Part shown: one piece after another, positions 23,681 through 32,949 of the stretch
Layout: each line of letters begins with the position of its first letter
Position numbering within the stretch: the first letter of the stretch is position 1
Source: Bacteroidota bacterium
GTDB taxonomy: Bacteria; Bacteroidota; Bacteroidia; Sphingobacteriales; Sphingobacteriaceae
Assembly (NCBI GenBank): GCA_013288235.1
Contig: JABDCF010000024.1
Span: 1 to 41,624 of the forward strand
Length of the DNA stretch: 41,624 bases
Reading direction: 5' to 3'
The notes under the pieces: model-generated
What the model saw: the letters and a program-made list of their open reading frames with translations, nothing else
Told to the model about the DNA's origin: nothing
Database searches by the model: none
Made by a program: the position numbers and the translations under genes

Positions 23681-24832
23681 CTACAATTCAAAATGATATA
23701 CCTTCCCATTTACCGGCACGTTTATCAAAATATGATCCGCCGCTTCAAGTTTAATGTTAACAAACCCTATCAGCCGTGAATTTGCGAACACGGTATTTCT
23801 TTTTAGGTATCCGTCACTAATATTTTTCTTAATGTCGTATTGCTGGTTAACCAGTTGCGTAATATTGTTACTTGCATTTTGAGCCGCAGAATAAGCTGCC
23901 GCGCCATCGTATGACGATGATTTCGCTTGTACAGAAACAGATCGGCCAGACGAAGTTTGCGCATACGCATTAACTTTTGTTGATGAATACCCTGCACTTG
24001 TAGCCGCTGCGGCCTCTGCAAATGCTGAAAAAGCAGTCGTCCAATTTTGTCTGCGTTTAACCTTCTTTATGTAATCGTCATATAATAAAACTTCTCCCTC
24101 AAAAACTTTCCCATCCTTTTCTAAAGACGCAGTTATATAACTGGGGTCAAAATCAAATTCATCATTAGTGCCGTTTTCAATTGTTACAAAAGCTTCATAG
24201 TAATTACCATAAAGTTGTTTGGTTGAAATTTTTACAGCAACTGAAAGTCCATCAATAAAATAAAATTGAATTGGAATTCCATCCTGATAAATTATCTTTT
24301 TGTCGGTGAACGGAACAATTACTTTATCGCTGGTCGCAAGCTTCATCGGCAAATGGGTAAGATAAGAATATCTCAATGGCAATGCATTTTTTTCATATGT
24401 TATATAATAGTCTTTTGTTGGGTTGCCGTGCGCATATTCAAATTCTTCATACTTTAATCCATTCTTACCGTAAGTAACCTGCGGGCCATTCAACAATCCG
24501 GATTCATCGTAGTTGTTTTCCGCTTGCAAATCGCCTTTTTCTGTAAATGTCTGCACCTTACCCTTCCAACGGCTCTTGTTATTATCAAACTTGTCGATTA
24601 TCGCTGCCTCGCCTTTCGCCAGTGGTTTTCCATTCATATAAAAATCTTCAACGACACCAGTTGGATTGTTTTTTTCATCGAAAGCCACTGTTCTATAAAA
24701 AACAGCATTCTTCTTCGTGTCAAGCCCTTTCCCATTTTGATCATAAAAAAGAGTTGTTTTATCTTGGGCGTACAGTTGGGCAACTGACATTAGCAAAGTC
24801 AGGAAAAACAATTTTTTCAATAAGGTTTTCAT
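23681..24832 (-). CDS. Secreted protein with YwqK/MORN-like repeats
   Basis: 383 residues with a signal peptide (LLKKLFFLTLLMSVAQLYAQ, mature start near DKTT). Residues ~25-160 contain several short beta-hairpin repeats of the YwqK/MORN type: GVVEDFYMNGKPLAKGE, NNYDESGLLNGPQVTYGKNG, LKYEEFEYAHGNPTKDYYI. The C-terminal half is different: a beta-rich segment, an Ala/Ser-rich helical part (about 270-330; FSAFAEAAAATSAGYSS) and an ending LINVPVNGKVYHFEL. Such proteins are exported and usually of unknown role in Bacteroidota. It is a single gene with no partner in an obvious operon. Confidence 0.75.
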   Translation of the reverse strand: MKTLLKKLFFLTLLMSVAQLYAQDKTTLFYDQNGKGLDTKKNAVFYRTVAFDEKNNPTGVVEDFYMNGKPLAKGEAAIIDKFDNNKSRWKGKVQTFTEKGDLQAENNYDESGLLNGPQVTYGKNGLKYEEFEYAHGNPTKDYYITYEKNALPLRYSYLTHLPMKLATSDKVIVPFTDKKIIYQDGIPIQFYFIDGLSVAVKISTKQLYGNYYEAFVTIENGTNDEFDFDPSYITASLEKDGKVFEGEVLLYDDYIKKVKRRQNWTTAFSAFAEAAAATSAGYSSTKVNAYAQTSSGRSVSVQAKSSSYDGAAAYSAAQNASNNITQLVNQQYDIKKNISDGYLKRNTVFANSRLIGFVNIKLEAADHILINVPVNGKVYHFEL

Positions 24833-25036
24833 AATTTATTATTTAGGTTGAGGATAAATATAGTATGATTTATTGAGGTTTCATAAATAAAGATTTCGAA
24901 GGTGTTTTACCATCTGTCCAAGAGCCCCACTGGACACCAACAATTTTAGCGTCCTGCATAAATTGTTTCGCCTAGCACTGCATATGCATAAGCAAGCGCC
25001 ACCCCTCACTTGGCTGGGTACGAATAATAAACAATT

Positions 25037-25735
25037 ATGTACCTTTATACTATGCTCGTTTTTCTCGTCATTTGTGAGATACAATCTACTACTTCAGATA
25101 CAAATTCCGCAGAGTTTTGGACAGCCGTGTTTACTGGTTCGTTAACTTTTGCAACGATTGCACTGTGGTGGATAGGTTATGCGCAACTTCGGGGCATTAA
25201 AAAGACCTCTAAAGCAGATTTTATATTCAAGTTTACGTCAGAGTTTTTCAACCCAGAAAATCAAATTTTTATTCTTTTATGCGATAATTTTGCTCTGGAG
25301 CTAAAGCATAAGAAGATAGAATACAACAATCAAATTAAATCTGATAAATTTCCTTATTTTGAAGTTAATCAGGAAATTATCAAGCAATTGCCTTTAGATC
25401 AGACTAAATCGGATTTAATTCGGCAGAGTTATTCATGTTATGAGATAGACGACTTTTTGGGTTATTTCGAGGATATTGGGAAATTTGAAAAACAAGGAAT
25501 TATTTCAATTGAGAATGTATACAATTCTTTTAGTTGGTACATAGAAACCATCTTGTCTAACAATACCATTAAGCAATATTTGAAACTTCAGAAAAAAGGA
25601 GGAAGCGACCTTTTTGAAAACTTTAACTACATTTCAAAAAAATGCAAATCATTTGAAAAAAAATTGGTAAAAAACAAATCGATTTATTTATTCAAGTTTC
25701 GATGGTGGCTTTCAAATATAATTTTAGATAGATAA
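25037..25735 (+). CDS. Membrane-anchored hypothetical protein
   Basis: 232 residues from ATG 25037; ATG 25052 is also possible. One hydrophobic segment at about residues 28-50 (FWTAVFTGSLTFATIALWWI) follows a short N-terminal part. The remaining ~180 residues are predicted cytoplasmic and helical (DFIFKFTSEFFNPENQIFIL; YEIDDFLGYFEDIGKFEKQG; YIETILSNNTIKQYLKLQKK). The layout, one helix followed by a helical domain with a late YIETIL-type motif, resembles DUF4760-like proteins, but I cannot confirm this. The gene is clearly more AT-rich and lysine/asparagine-rich than its neighbours, which suggests recent acquisition. No partner gene is adjacent. Confidence 0.65.
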   Translation: MYLYTMLVFLVICEIQSTTSDTNSAEFWTAVFTGSLTFATIALWWIGYAQLRGIKKTSKADFIFKFTSEFFNPENQIFILLCDNFALELKHKKIEYNNQIKSDKFPYFEVNQEIIKQLPLDQTKSDLIRQSYSCYEIDDFLGYFEDIGKFEKQGIISIENVYNSFSWYIETILSNNTIKQYLKLQKKGGSDLFENFNYISKKCKSFEKKLVKNKSIYLFKFRWWLSNIILDR

Positions 25736-26261
25736 AGGTCAATTGCCCATTTCGCCGCCCAGCCCGGATACCCGCGCCAGTAGAAACGGCCAGCAAAAAT
25801 CTACTTTTTAATTTTCACAAAAATGAAGTAACTGATTATCAGCGATTAATGAAGTTAAAAATTGCTGTGTTGTTGTGAAGTGAACGCTGAACATCCATCA
25901 ACCACTATGGCTGTAGTATGACTTTACCTTGAAAATATTTTTTCAGATTATGCCGCGTTGCCGTGCGTTCATTTGGTGCATATAAATTTCGTGCAGAATG
26001 TAAGTTGTTGATTATCAAGCGTTCATTTCGCAAAGGCCTAAATATTACAATCACTTGATTGTCAACATTATACCAAACAAATAAACTTAAATTAAATTTA
26101 ATGAAATTTACATGTGTTGATTATCAGGCAATTACTAATAATTTATATGGTGTGTTATGGTGAAATGAACATCTGGTTTTTTAGCAGTAAGTGACTCCCC
26201 GTTACTAAAACATTTTCAAATCTGCCATTTCCTTATTATTTTACAGGCAGTAATCTACAGC
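25736..26261. other. Gene-free stretch with dispersed short repeats
   Basis: 526 nt without a convincing open frame. TGATTATCA occurs three times (25833, 26009, 26118), each followed by a [AG]-G/C-rich start, and the first and third copies share an extended ~55-nt similarity ending GTGAAGTGAAC / GTGAAATGAAC. A perfect inverted repeat TTGATTGTCAA, similar to the regulon operator, lies at 26055-26065 but without a -7 element at the regulon spacing. Confidence 0.5.
25833..26175 (+). repeat. Degenerate direct repeats containing TGATTATCA
   Basis: Copies start at 25833 and 26118, both TGATTATCAG followed by an A/T-rich arm with TGTGTT and ending GTGAA[GA]TGAAC about 50 nt later. A shorter copy TTGATTATCAA lies at 26008-26018. 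These may be ends or scars of a small mobile element or a regulatory array; I found no transposase. Confidence 0.4.
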
Positions 26262-28352
26262 ATGAAAATACTTGGCGCCTTCTTGTTGGCTTTCAGCATC
26301 ATCCCGATTTTATCAATAGCCCAAACAACTGATAAAACTGTTGATGAGGCGTTTATGATCACCAGGATGGTCAGTAAATTTCATGTGGAACCACGGGAGG
26401 TGAACAGCGCTTTTTCTGTTGCCGTATTTGATGGGATGCTTGCCAAAACGGATGAGGAAAAGCTGTTTTTTACAACAGGCGATATCAGCAGGCTCAGCAC
26501 CTATCGTACAAAGCTTGACAATGAAATAAAACAGCGTAAAACGGGATTTTTAACCCTTTTTATAAATATTTATAAACAGCGCCTGCAGCAGGCCGATTCG
26601 CTTATCGATGTAATTGGCAAAACGCCATTTGATTTTTATACTGCCGAAAAGCTCACCGCAGCCGAGGATACTTTATACCCGGCCTCACTTGCGGCCTTGA
26701 GGCAAAAGCTGTATAAAAAAATGAAATTGACAGCGATTGACGACTTTACTGACGATATCCCGGGTAATTTCAAATCATTCGCACCGGCAAAACAAAAAAG
26801 ATATACCGACAGCGTGTTAACCTTGTTGCAGGGAAAAACTGTTTCATCCTTAAAACGAAAGATTAGCAATATCCTGCAAAGCCCTTATGGCATCAGGCAA
26901 TATGTCGGCAACCTCTATTGCGAAGCCATTGCTTCCAGCTTCGACCCGCATACGGAGTTTTTCCCGCCCGAAGAAAAAGAAAACTTTGAAAGCGCGCTGG
27001 GCAAACAACCGTTCGAGTTTGGTTTCAGGCTAAAGGCCGATAAAAATGGCGGGGTGCTTATCGATAACCTGCAACCGGGCAGTCCGGCATATAAAAGCGG
27101 CAAGTTAAATAAAGGCGACAAATTTATCAGCTTACAACGCGAAGGCCAGCCAACTATCGATGTTTCGGATATAACCATGCGCGATTTTGAGGCGCTGATA
27201 GATGAAAGCAACCATCAAAAAGTATTGTTCACCGTAAAAAAGACAGGCGGAACGCTGGTGCAGGTTTCCCTGGAAAAAGAACAAGTGGCCGATGATGATG
27301 AAGACAGGGTAAAAAGCTTTATTCTTAAAGGCGATAACACCATAGGCTATATTTATCTGCCTGCCTTTTACCAGGACTGGGACACCGGCAACGATGGCCT
27401 CAACGGTTGTGCAAACGACGTTGGCCGCGAAATTTTAAAACTAAAAAAAGAAAATATAACCGGGCTGATACTCGACCTTCGCTACAACGGCGGCGGATCA
27501 GTACAGGAAGCAACCGAACTGGCCGGCATTTTTGTGGGCGCAGGCCCAATGGGGCAAGAAAAAGAGAAGGGTGAAAAGGTACGCGCTATAAAAAACATCA
27601 ACGGCGGCACCATCTTCGATGGCCCGATGGTGGTACTGGTGAATGGGTACAGCGCTTCGGCAGCCGAGATGGTTGCGGGTACTTTGCAGGATTACAATCG
27701 TGCTGTTATTATTGGTGCACCAACTTATGGTAAAGCTACCATGCAGGTTGTTTTGCCGATAGACACTACCATTACGCCTGCCAACTTTTTGCAAACCCAA
27801 ACCGAAAATTATTTAAAAATAACCATAGGGAAACTTTATAGGGTTACCGGCGCCACGGCGCAATTTAAAGGCGTACAGCCCGACATTGTTTTGCCAGACA
27901 TCCTGGATGCCTACATAACAAAGGAAGCCGATGAGCCCTTTGCCATGCCGCCAACCACTGTCCCGGCAAATAAATACTATATGCCGAGTCTTCAATTGCC
28001 TATAAAAGCTCTTGCGCAAAGTGTACAATCAGAAATTGATACGGGCAGGTTTTTTAACGCCGTGAAAAAGTTTATCACCTATGCAAAACAGCAAAAGGAA
28101 GTTAAAGATATTGCGCTCAACGTAAAGGATGCCCTCGTAGCCAATGAGCAAGCGACCATTGATGCCGATACTACTGCCCTTTCGGGAACGCCATCAAAAA
28201 GGTTTATTGTTAAAAATAACCAGTATGAAATAGCCCGAATACAGGCAGACAGCAACCTTAAGGATATGAACGAAGAGTTTAGCAAACAGCTGGCAGCCGA
28301 TGCCTATATTAATATAGCATATATCGTACTTGGTAAATTAAAAAATCAATAA
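26262..28352 (+). CDS. Tail-specific carboxy-terminal processing protease (S41 family)
   Basis: 696 residues, the size of Prc/Tsp-type proteases. A signal peptide covers about residues 1-20 (LLAFSIIPILSIAQ). A helical N-terminal domain follows (to ~245). The PDZ domain lies at about 250-340 (FEFGFRLKADKNGGVLIDNL, PGSPAYKSGKLNKGDKFISL). The S41 protease domain lies at about 360-545 (IGYIYLPAFYQDW, GLILDLRYNGGGSVQEA). The catalytic serine is Ser466 in NGYSASAAEM and the lysine Lys491 in PTYGKAT, 25 residues apart as in E. coli Prc, with Asp477 between. It degrades or trims periplasmic proteins. The next gene follows after 30 nt and is probably in the same operon. Confidence 0.93.
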   Translation: MKILGAFLLAFSIIPILSIAQTTDKTVDEAFMITRMVSKFHVEPREVNSAFSVAVFDGMLAKTDEEKLFFTTGDISRLSTYRTKLDNEIKQRKTGFLTLFINIYKQRLQQADSLIDVIGKTPFDFYTAEKLTAAEDTLYPASLAALRQKLYKKMKLTAIDDFTDDIPGNFKSFAPAKQKRYTDSVLTLLQGKTVSSLKRKISNILQSPYGIRQYVGNLYCEAIASSFDPHTEFFPPEEKENFESALGKQPFEFGFRLKADKNGGVLIDNLQPGSPAYKSGKLNKGDKFISLQREGQPTIDVSDITMRDFEALIDESNHQKVLFTVKKTGGTLVQVSLEKEQVADDDEDRVKSFILKGDNTIGYIYLPAFYQDWDTGNDGLNGCANDVGREILKLKKENITGLILDLRYNGGGSVQEATELAGIFVGAGPMGQEKEKGEKVRAIKNINGGTIFDGPMVVLVNGYSASAAEMVAGTLQDYNRAVIIGAPTYGKATMQVVLPIDTTITPANFLQTQTENYLKITIGKLYRVTGATAQFKGVQPDIVLPDILDAYITKEADEPFAMPPTTVPANKYYMPSLQLPIKALAQSVQSEIDTGRFFNAVKKFITYAKQQKEVKDIALNVKDALVANEQATIDADTTALSGTPSKRFIVKNNQYEIARIQADSNLKDMNEEFSKQLAADAYINIAYIVLGKLKNQ

Positions 28353-28382
28353 AAATTATATTTTAGTAAAAAATTAGCATCC

Positions 28383-29435
28383 ATGAAAAAAGCCTTACCC
28401 GCCTCACTTTTATTGTTATTAGTTTTATTTATTGGCGTAAAACGTGTAGACGCCCAAAACCCGGAGGCAGACCCCGGGACCTATATGAACACCCTTAACA
28501 GCGCCGAAACCGGGATGAACAAGGCATATATGGCCTATATAAGCGCTTCGGCGCATAGCAGCCGTAAACGAAAAATAGAGAAAATGCGGGCGAATGCCGT
28601 GGATAATATCGTAATATGCCAAAATACCATAACCGGGCTGCCAACCTATAAAGGAGATAATTCGTTACGGCAAAGCAGCCTTACCTATGTACAGCTTTGC
28701 TACAAAATATTTAACGAGGACTACGCGCACATTGTAAATATGGACGATATTGCCGAACGCAGTTACGATGAAATGCAGGCCTATCTTTTATTAGAAGAAG
28801 CTACGAATGATACGCTTAAAGTGGGCAACGAGCGGATGGATAGGGCGGTTAAAAGCTTTGCGGCGAAGTATAATGTAACGCTGAGCACAGAAAAAACTGA
28901 ACTCGGCGAAAAGATGGAAGAATCTGGCAGGGTAGCAAAGTACCGGGATAAGGTTTATCTGATTTTTTATAAATGCAATTGGGAAGATAACCAGCTCACT
29001 GACGCCATTAACCAAAAAAATGTAACCAAAATTGAGCAGGTAAAAAGCGCACTTGATAAGTATGCAAAAGAAGGGCTTGCCGTGCTTGATACACTTCACA
29101 CTTTCGAAAACGACGGCTCTTTGGGCAATGCGTGTGAGCAGGCACTTAAATTTTATAAAACAGAGGCCGAAACACAGGTACCCGTACTTACCGACTTCTA
29201 TTTAAAGGAAGAGAACTTTGAAAAGTTAAAAACAGCGATGGAAGCCAAAGCCGCAAACCAACGGACACAACAGGATGTTGATACTTATAATAAGGCAGTT
29301 AACGATATGAACACTGCCGTAAACAATTTTAACCAAACCAACAGCGATTTAAATAATGGCCGCAACGAGGTTAATAATGTTTGGGAAGCTACCGAAAAAC
29401 AGTTTTTAGATACGCATACGCCGTATTATAAATGA
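28383..29435 (+). CDS. Secreted helical protein (LIC11966-like surface protein)
   Basis: 350 residues with a signal peptide (LPASLLLLLVLFIGVKRVDA, mature start QNPEA). The mature protein is almost wholly helical and charged, with TYMNTLNSAETGMNKAYMAY near the start and a C-terminal coiled-coil-like part rich in asparagine (NDMNTAVNNFNQTNSDLNNG). The N-terminal pattern recalls proteins annotated as LIC11966 family surface proteins in Bacteroidota; I cannot verify this. It lies 30 nt after the tail-specific protease, so it may be a client or partner of that enzyme. The stop codon overlaps the first base pairs of a 33-bp repeat. Confidence 0.75.
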   Translation: MKKALPASLLLLLVLFIGVKRVDAQNPEADPGTYMNTLNSAETGMNKAYMAYISASAHSSRKRKIEKMRANAVDNIVICQNTITGLPTYKGDNSLRQSSLTYVQLCYKIFNEDYAHIVNMDDIAERSYDEMQAYLLLEEATNDTLKVGNERMDRAVKSFAAKYNVTLSTEKTELGEKMEESGRVAKYRDKVYLIFYKCNWEDNQLTDAINQKNVTKIEQVKSALDKYAKEGLAVLDTLHTFENDGSLGNACEQALKFYKTEAETQVPVLTDFYLKEENFEKLKTAMEAKAANQRTQQDVDTYNKAVNDMNTAVNNFNQTNSDLNNGRNEVNNVWEATEKQFLDTHTPYYK

Positions 29436-29466
29436 TGTCGGATTTCGGATGTTCGATTTCGGATTT
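29434..29466 (+). repeat. 33-bp repeat, left copy of an inverted pair
   Basis: GATGTCGGATTTCGGATGTT followed by CGATTTCGGATTT. The reverse complement recurs with few changes at 31595-31627, so the two copies face each other across hemH and ispH. Internally it is made of the unit GATKTCGGAT. Confidence 0.7.
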
Positions 29467-29488
29467 AGCTGCGCAGGGTGAAAACTGC

Positions 29489-30520
29489 CTATTGCAAACT
29501 GGCTACTGATCTAACCATTTCTTCCAGCGCATCTATCCAGGTTGGCGAATCGTTTAAACTTTCTACAAGTTGCACATGCTCGCCGCCAAGGGCTTTAAAC
29601 TCTGCGCCGTACTCTTCGGTTACTTCGTAAACGGTTTCGAGGCAGTCGGCTACAAAGGCAGGGCAAAATACCAGCAAGCGTTTTTTGCCTTCTTTTGCCA
29701 GTTTAGCTACTACTTCGCTGGTATAAGGCTGCACCCATGGGTCGCTGCCTAAGCGGGATTGAAAGCAAATGGTATATTTTTCTTTGGGGATATTTAATTT
29801 TTTGGCGATCAGTTGTGCTGTATGGTACGACTGTGCCGAATAGCAAAACTTGTTGGTATCATTTAAAGTATTACAGCAACCTTCTACCTTTAAACAATAA
29901 TTGCCGGTATGGTCGCATTTTATAAGTTGTCGCTGCGGCAGGCCGTGAAAGCTGAATAAAATATGATCATAGGTCTCAGGCTTGTATTTTTTGCCATTAT
30001 TGGCAAAAGTTTCTATCATCAGTTCATTATCGTGAAACGAATTAACGAACGAAACGGATGGTATGGTAGGCCACGGCCTTATCAACTCCATCACTTTATC
30101 ATAAACCGAACCTGTACTGGCCGATGCATATTGTGGGAACAAAGCAATAACCTGGATACTTTCGACCAGTGAGGCCTTAAGCCTATCCAATGCCGATTCA
30201 ATTGATGGGCTTTGGTAACGCATAGCCAACTCTACCTGGTATTCATCGCCTAAACGCTCACTTAGCAATTTGTGCTGTAATTTACTGTAGTGCAGCAAGG
30301 GCGACCCTGTTTCATTACTCCAAATATGTTTATATAATTTTGCAGATTTTGGACTCCGGAACGGGGCTATAATGCCTTTCACTAAAAGTGTGCGCGATAC
30401 TGGGTTGATATCGATCACCCTGGGGTCCATTAAAAACTCATTCAGGTACTTACGTACATCCTTTGTTGCAGGGCTGTCAGGTGTACCCAAATTCACCAGT
30501 AGTATTCCTTTTTTTGACAT
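29489..30520 (-). CDS. hemH: Ferrochelatase
   Basis: 343 residues from ATG 30520; a TTG six codons upstream was rejected. It inserts Fe(II) into protoporphyrin IX (or coproporphyrin in some bacteria) as a late step of haem synthesis. The N-terminal signature KGILLVNLGTPDSP, the YLNEFLMDPRVID segment and the active-site motif ILFSFHGLPQR (His at about residue 192) are all present, as is CFQSRLGSDPWVQPYT and the C-terminal VFCPAFVADCLETVYE. Length and motifs are standard. It precedes nothing on its own strand within 20 nt, and is ~130 nt downstream of ispH, so it may have its own promoter. Essential-type housekeeping gene. Confidence 0.96.
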   Translation of the reverse strand: MSKKGILLVNLGTPDSPATKDVRKYLNEFLMDPRVIDINPVSRTLLVKGIIAPFRSPKSAKLYKHIWSNETGSPLLHYSKLQHKLLSERLGDEYQVELAMRYQSPSIESALDRLKASLVESIQVIALFPQYASASTGSVYDKVMELIRPWPTIPSVSFVNSFHDNELMIETFANNGKKYKPETYDHILFSFHGLPQRQLIKCDHTGNYCLKVEGCCNTLNDTNKFCYSAQSYHTAQLIAKKLNIPKEKYTICFQSRLGSDPWVQPYTSEVVAKLAKEGKKRLLVFCPAFVADCLETVYEVTEEYGAEFKALGGEHVQLVESLNDSPTWIDALEEMVRSVASLQ

Positions 30521-30650
30521 AGTATTTTCGGGGTTCAAAAATAGCGAATTTAGTAATAGGGTTTAGCGGTTGGCGGTTTAGTTGACAATTCACTGATTTG
30601 CACTAAATAGGTAAGATTTATAACTGCACCTGCCCACTAAAAATTGCAAA

Positions 30651-31502
30651 CTAATACTTCTCCAATTCCTCCTTTACCTGTTGCATCAGCCACATCGGGG
30701 TTGAAGTTGCGCCCGCTATTCCCACGGAATCGCCGGGCGAAAACATTGTGCTTTGCAATTCGCTGATGGAGGATATAAAAAAGGTATTGGGGTTATGCTT
30801 GCGGCATACTTCAAATAAAACCTTTCCGTTCGATGATTTTTTGCCCGAAACAAACACTATTTTATCAAACTTGTTTGCGAATTTCGGCAGATCCTGGTCG
30901 CGGTTTGATACCTGGCGGCAAATGGTATCGTTGGCTTTAAGGTCGTAACCGCGTTCCAAAAGCTGGTCTTTTATATGATAAAACTTCTCCATGCTTTTGG
31001 TGGTCTGGCTATAGAGTGTAATATTATGCGGAAGTTCTACATTATCAAGTTCTGCAATATCCTGGAAAACCAGGGCCTCATCATTGGTCTGCCCTTGCAG
31101 GCCTACAACTTCAGCATGGCCATGTTTGCCGAAGATCAAAATTTTCTCGTTTGCATCAAAGGATGTCTTGATGCGGTTTTGCAGTTTTAATACCACCGGG
31201 CATGAGGCATCTATCAATGTAATATTATTTTCTAACGCAATGCGATAAGTATCAGGCGCTTCGCCATGGGCGCGGATAAGTACTTTTTCGTTAGCGAGAT
31301 CTTTTAAATCACCGTGTTCAATGATCTTCAGGCCTTTTGCTTTCAGGCGCTCCACCTCTTCATCATTATGTACAATATCGCCTAAACAATAAAGATAACC
31401 ATCCTCGGCCAGTATTTCTTCGGCCATATCAATGGCGTATACCACCCCGAAGCAAAAGCCCGAATCCTGGTCAATAGTAACCTTTAACTGGTAGTCTCCC
31501 AT
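30651..31502 (-). CDS. ispH: 4-hydroxy-3-methylbut-2-enyl diphosphate reductase
   Basis: 283 residues. The enzyme carries out the last step of the MEP isoprenoid pathway, reducing HMBPP to IPP and DMAPP with a [4Fe-4S] cluster. The three cluster cysteines are visible: Cys17 in DSGFCFGV, Cys101 in DASCPVV and Cys195 in NDTICRQVSNRDQ. The catalytic glutamate is Glu131 in GKHGHAEVVGLQGQ, and the substrate histidines are in VHNDEEV and RAHGEAP. The replacement of the E. coli NRQ-type motif by NRDQDLPKFA is usual in Bacteroidota. Intact and of normal length. Confidence 0.96.
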   Translation of the reverse strand: MGDYQLKVTIDQDSGFCFGVVYAIDMAEEILAEDGYLYCLGDIVHNDEEVERLKAKGLKIIEHGDLKDLANEKVLIRAHGEAPDTYRIALENNITLIDASCPVVLKLQNRIKTSFDANEKILIFGKHGHAEVVGLQGQTNDEALVFQDIAELDNVELPHNITLYSQTTKSMEKFYHIKDQLLERGYDLKANDTICRQVSNRDQDLPKFANKFDKIVFVSGKKSSNGKVLFEVCRKHNPNTFFISSISELQSTMFSPGDSVGIAGATSTPMWLMQQVKEELEKY

Positions 31503-31594
31503 TGTGGTGCAAAATTACAATAAAAGTCCGGAAGTCCGAAAGTCAGTAAAGTCCGAAAGAAAAAGTTTAATATTTTGGAGTTTAAACAACTAAT

Positions 31595-31627
31595 AAATCC
31601 GACATCGAAAATCCGACATCCGAAATC
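31595..31627 (-). repeat. 33-bp repeat, right copy of an inverted pair
   Basis: AAATCCGACATCGAAAATCC followed by GACATCCGAAATC, the near reverse complement of 29434-29466. A related stretch GTCCGGAAGTCCGAAAGTC lies just to the left (about 31527). Its right end overlaps the stop codon region of the glycosyltransferase gene. Confidence 0.65.
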
Positions 31628-32714
31628 AAACCCTCCTCCCTTTCCATACATTGGTTTTTGTAAGATGCCTTTGTATGGATAAAAAAGCGATGATCACCAT
31701 GTTGATCATTTGTATAGGATGGAGTATTATATTATAAAATGCATTTTGCCCGGCCGATAGTGAGATCATGACACGGGTAAGAACAATCAAACCTGCCATA
31801 AAAAATATCAGGTTAAAATTCAATGTCATAATTACAACCATTGGGCCGCCAACAAGCAGTAAAATGTAAAACAGCAAACCGGGTATGCTGTAATTAAATA
31901 CTGCAAGGGCATTTTTAGTAAAGCCATTTATTGCGTGGCGGTAGCTTTTATACATCCGGCAATTTATCATACCATTTGCCAACAATACTTCACCATTATA
32001 CGATGCAGATTTTACTTGTTTCATTATCTCCGCATCTTCAACAACCTTGTCCTTAACAAGTTTATGCCATTGATTTTCTCTGTAAGTGGCAGCGTCAAAG
32101 AGCATAAACTGGCCGCATGCCGTAGCAAAAGCAGCATTTTTAATAAGAAATACCAGCCGTATGGGCAATAAATTTAATAACAAGTAATGCAATAACGGAA
32201 CTGTTGTTTTTTCACCCAGGGTTTGCATCTCCTGGTTAGCAAACAGGCTTAACAAACCCAGCTTATATAGCTTCATACGATGAATTGCGCTGTTTATTAA
32301 CCCGTCGGTTACGGTTTCGTCCGCATCTAAAAATAAAAAATAATCGCCTTTGGCCTTTTTTGCCAATTGGTAACAGGCGCAATTTTTTCCTGTCCAGCCT
32401 GCCGGAAGCTTACTGCCTTTTATCACACTAAAGCCCATATGGCCGCCTGCAAATTCAGCACAAATTGCATAGGTGCTATCTGATGAATCATCATCATAAA
32501 CAATAACCTCATAATTTTTATAGTCTTGCTCATGGATAGATTGTAAAAGTGGTAAGATATTTCGCTCCTCATCCCTGGCGGGTATCAGTATGGATACAAA
32601 ATCATCATAATGCCTGGTTACCCTCGTTAGCTTCGGGTTTGAAATAAAATTGAAAACGGTTACCGTAAAGCGCAGTATAACAAAAAACAGGGTAACGGAT
32701 ATGGCAGCAATCAA
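31626..32714 (-). CDS. Membrane-bound family 2 glycosyltransferase
   Basis: 362 residues. An N-terminal membrane helix (AAISVTLFFVILRFTVTVF) precedes a GT-A domain with SILIPARDEERNILPLLQSI, the VIVYDDDSSDSTY nucleotide-sugar motif and the metal-binding LFLDADETV (D-x-D-like). Three or four C-terminal helices follow (LFYILLLVGGPMVVIMTL and others), then a basic tail. This layout is that of CrtQ/4,4'-diaponeurosporenoate-type and related GT2 enzymes. The acceptor is unknown; with ispH nearby an isoprenoid or carotenoid acceptor is conceivable but weakly supported. No ATG is available at the N-terminus; TTG 32714 follows an in-frame TAA at four codons and is the only start that keeps the first helix. 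Confidence 0.85.
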   Translation of the reverse strand: MIAAISVTLFFVILRFTVTVFNFISNPKLTRVTRHYDDFVSILIPARDEERNILPLLQSIHEQDYKNYEVIVYDDDSSDSTYAICAEFAGGHMGFSVIKGSKLPAGWTGKNCACYQLAKKAKGDYFLFLDADETVTDGLINSAIHRMKLYKLGLLSLFANQEMQTLGEKTTVPLLHYLLLNLLPIRLVFLIKNAAFATACGQFMLFDAATYRENQWHKLVKDKVVEDAEIMKQVKSASYNGEVLLANGMINCRMYKSYRHAINGFTKNALAVFNYSIPGLLFYILLLVGGPMVVIMTLNFNLIFFMAGLIVLTRVMISLSAGQNAFYNIILHPIQMINMVIIAFLSIQRHLTKTNVWKGRRV

Positions 32715-32949
32715 TTTATATTACAATTTAAGTTTACCTATGCAAATAAGTAAATATACTTAAAACAACAACGGATTTTACGATAATAAATTCAGGTAAT
32801 ATCCCGCTGCAAGTCGCGTAGATACCCTCGCTATTCCGAAAGCTGGATTTTTCAATTTTGTGGTGTAGTAAGAGGCGAAATTATCCGGCCCCCCGGTTAA
32901 ATAATGAGCCTCAGGTATTAATTTATTAAACATTTTAACATTTAAATTT

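Noticed and set aside
23521..23709. 62-codon minus-strand frame overlapping the end of the YwqK-like gene
   Set aside because: Its start lies inside that gene in another frame and its composition is not protein-like. The alternative frame in 23502-23666 looks more coding and is reported as a finding.
26055..26065. Member of the operator regulon upstream of the tail-specific protease
   Set aside because: TTGATTGTCAA is a perfect inverted repeat, but no TAnnTTTG element lies at the regulon spacing in either direction and the gene is ~200 nt away. Kept only as part of the repeat-bearing stretch.
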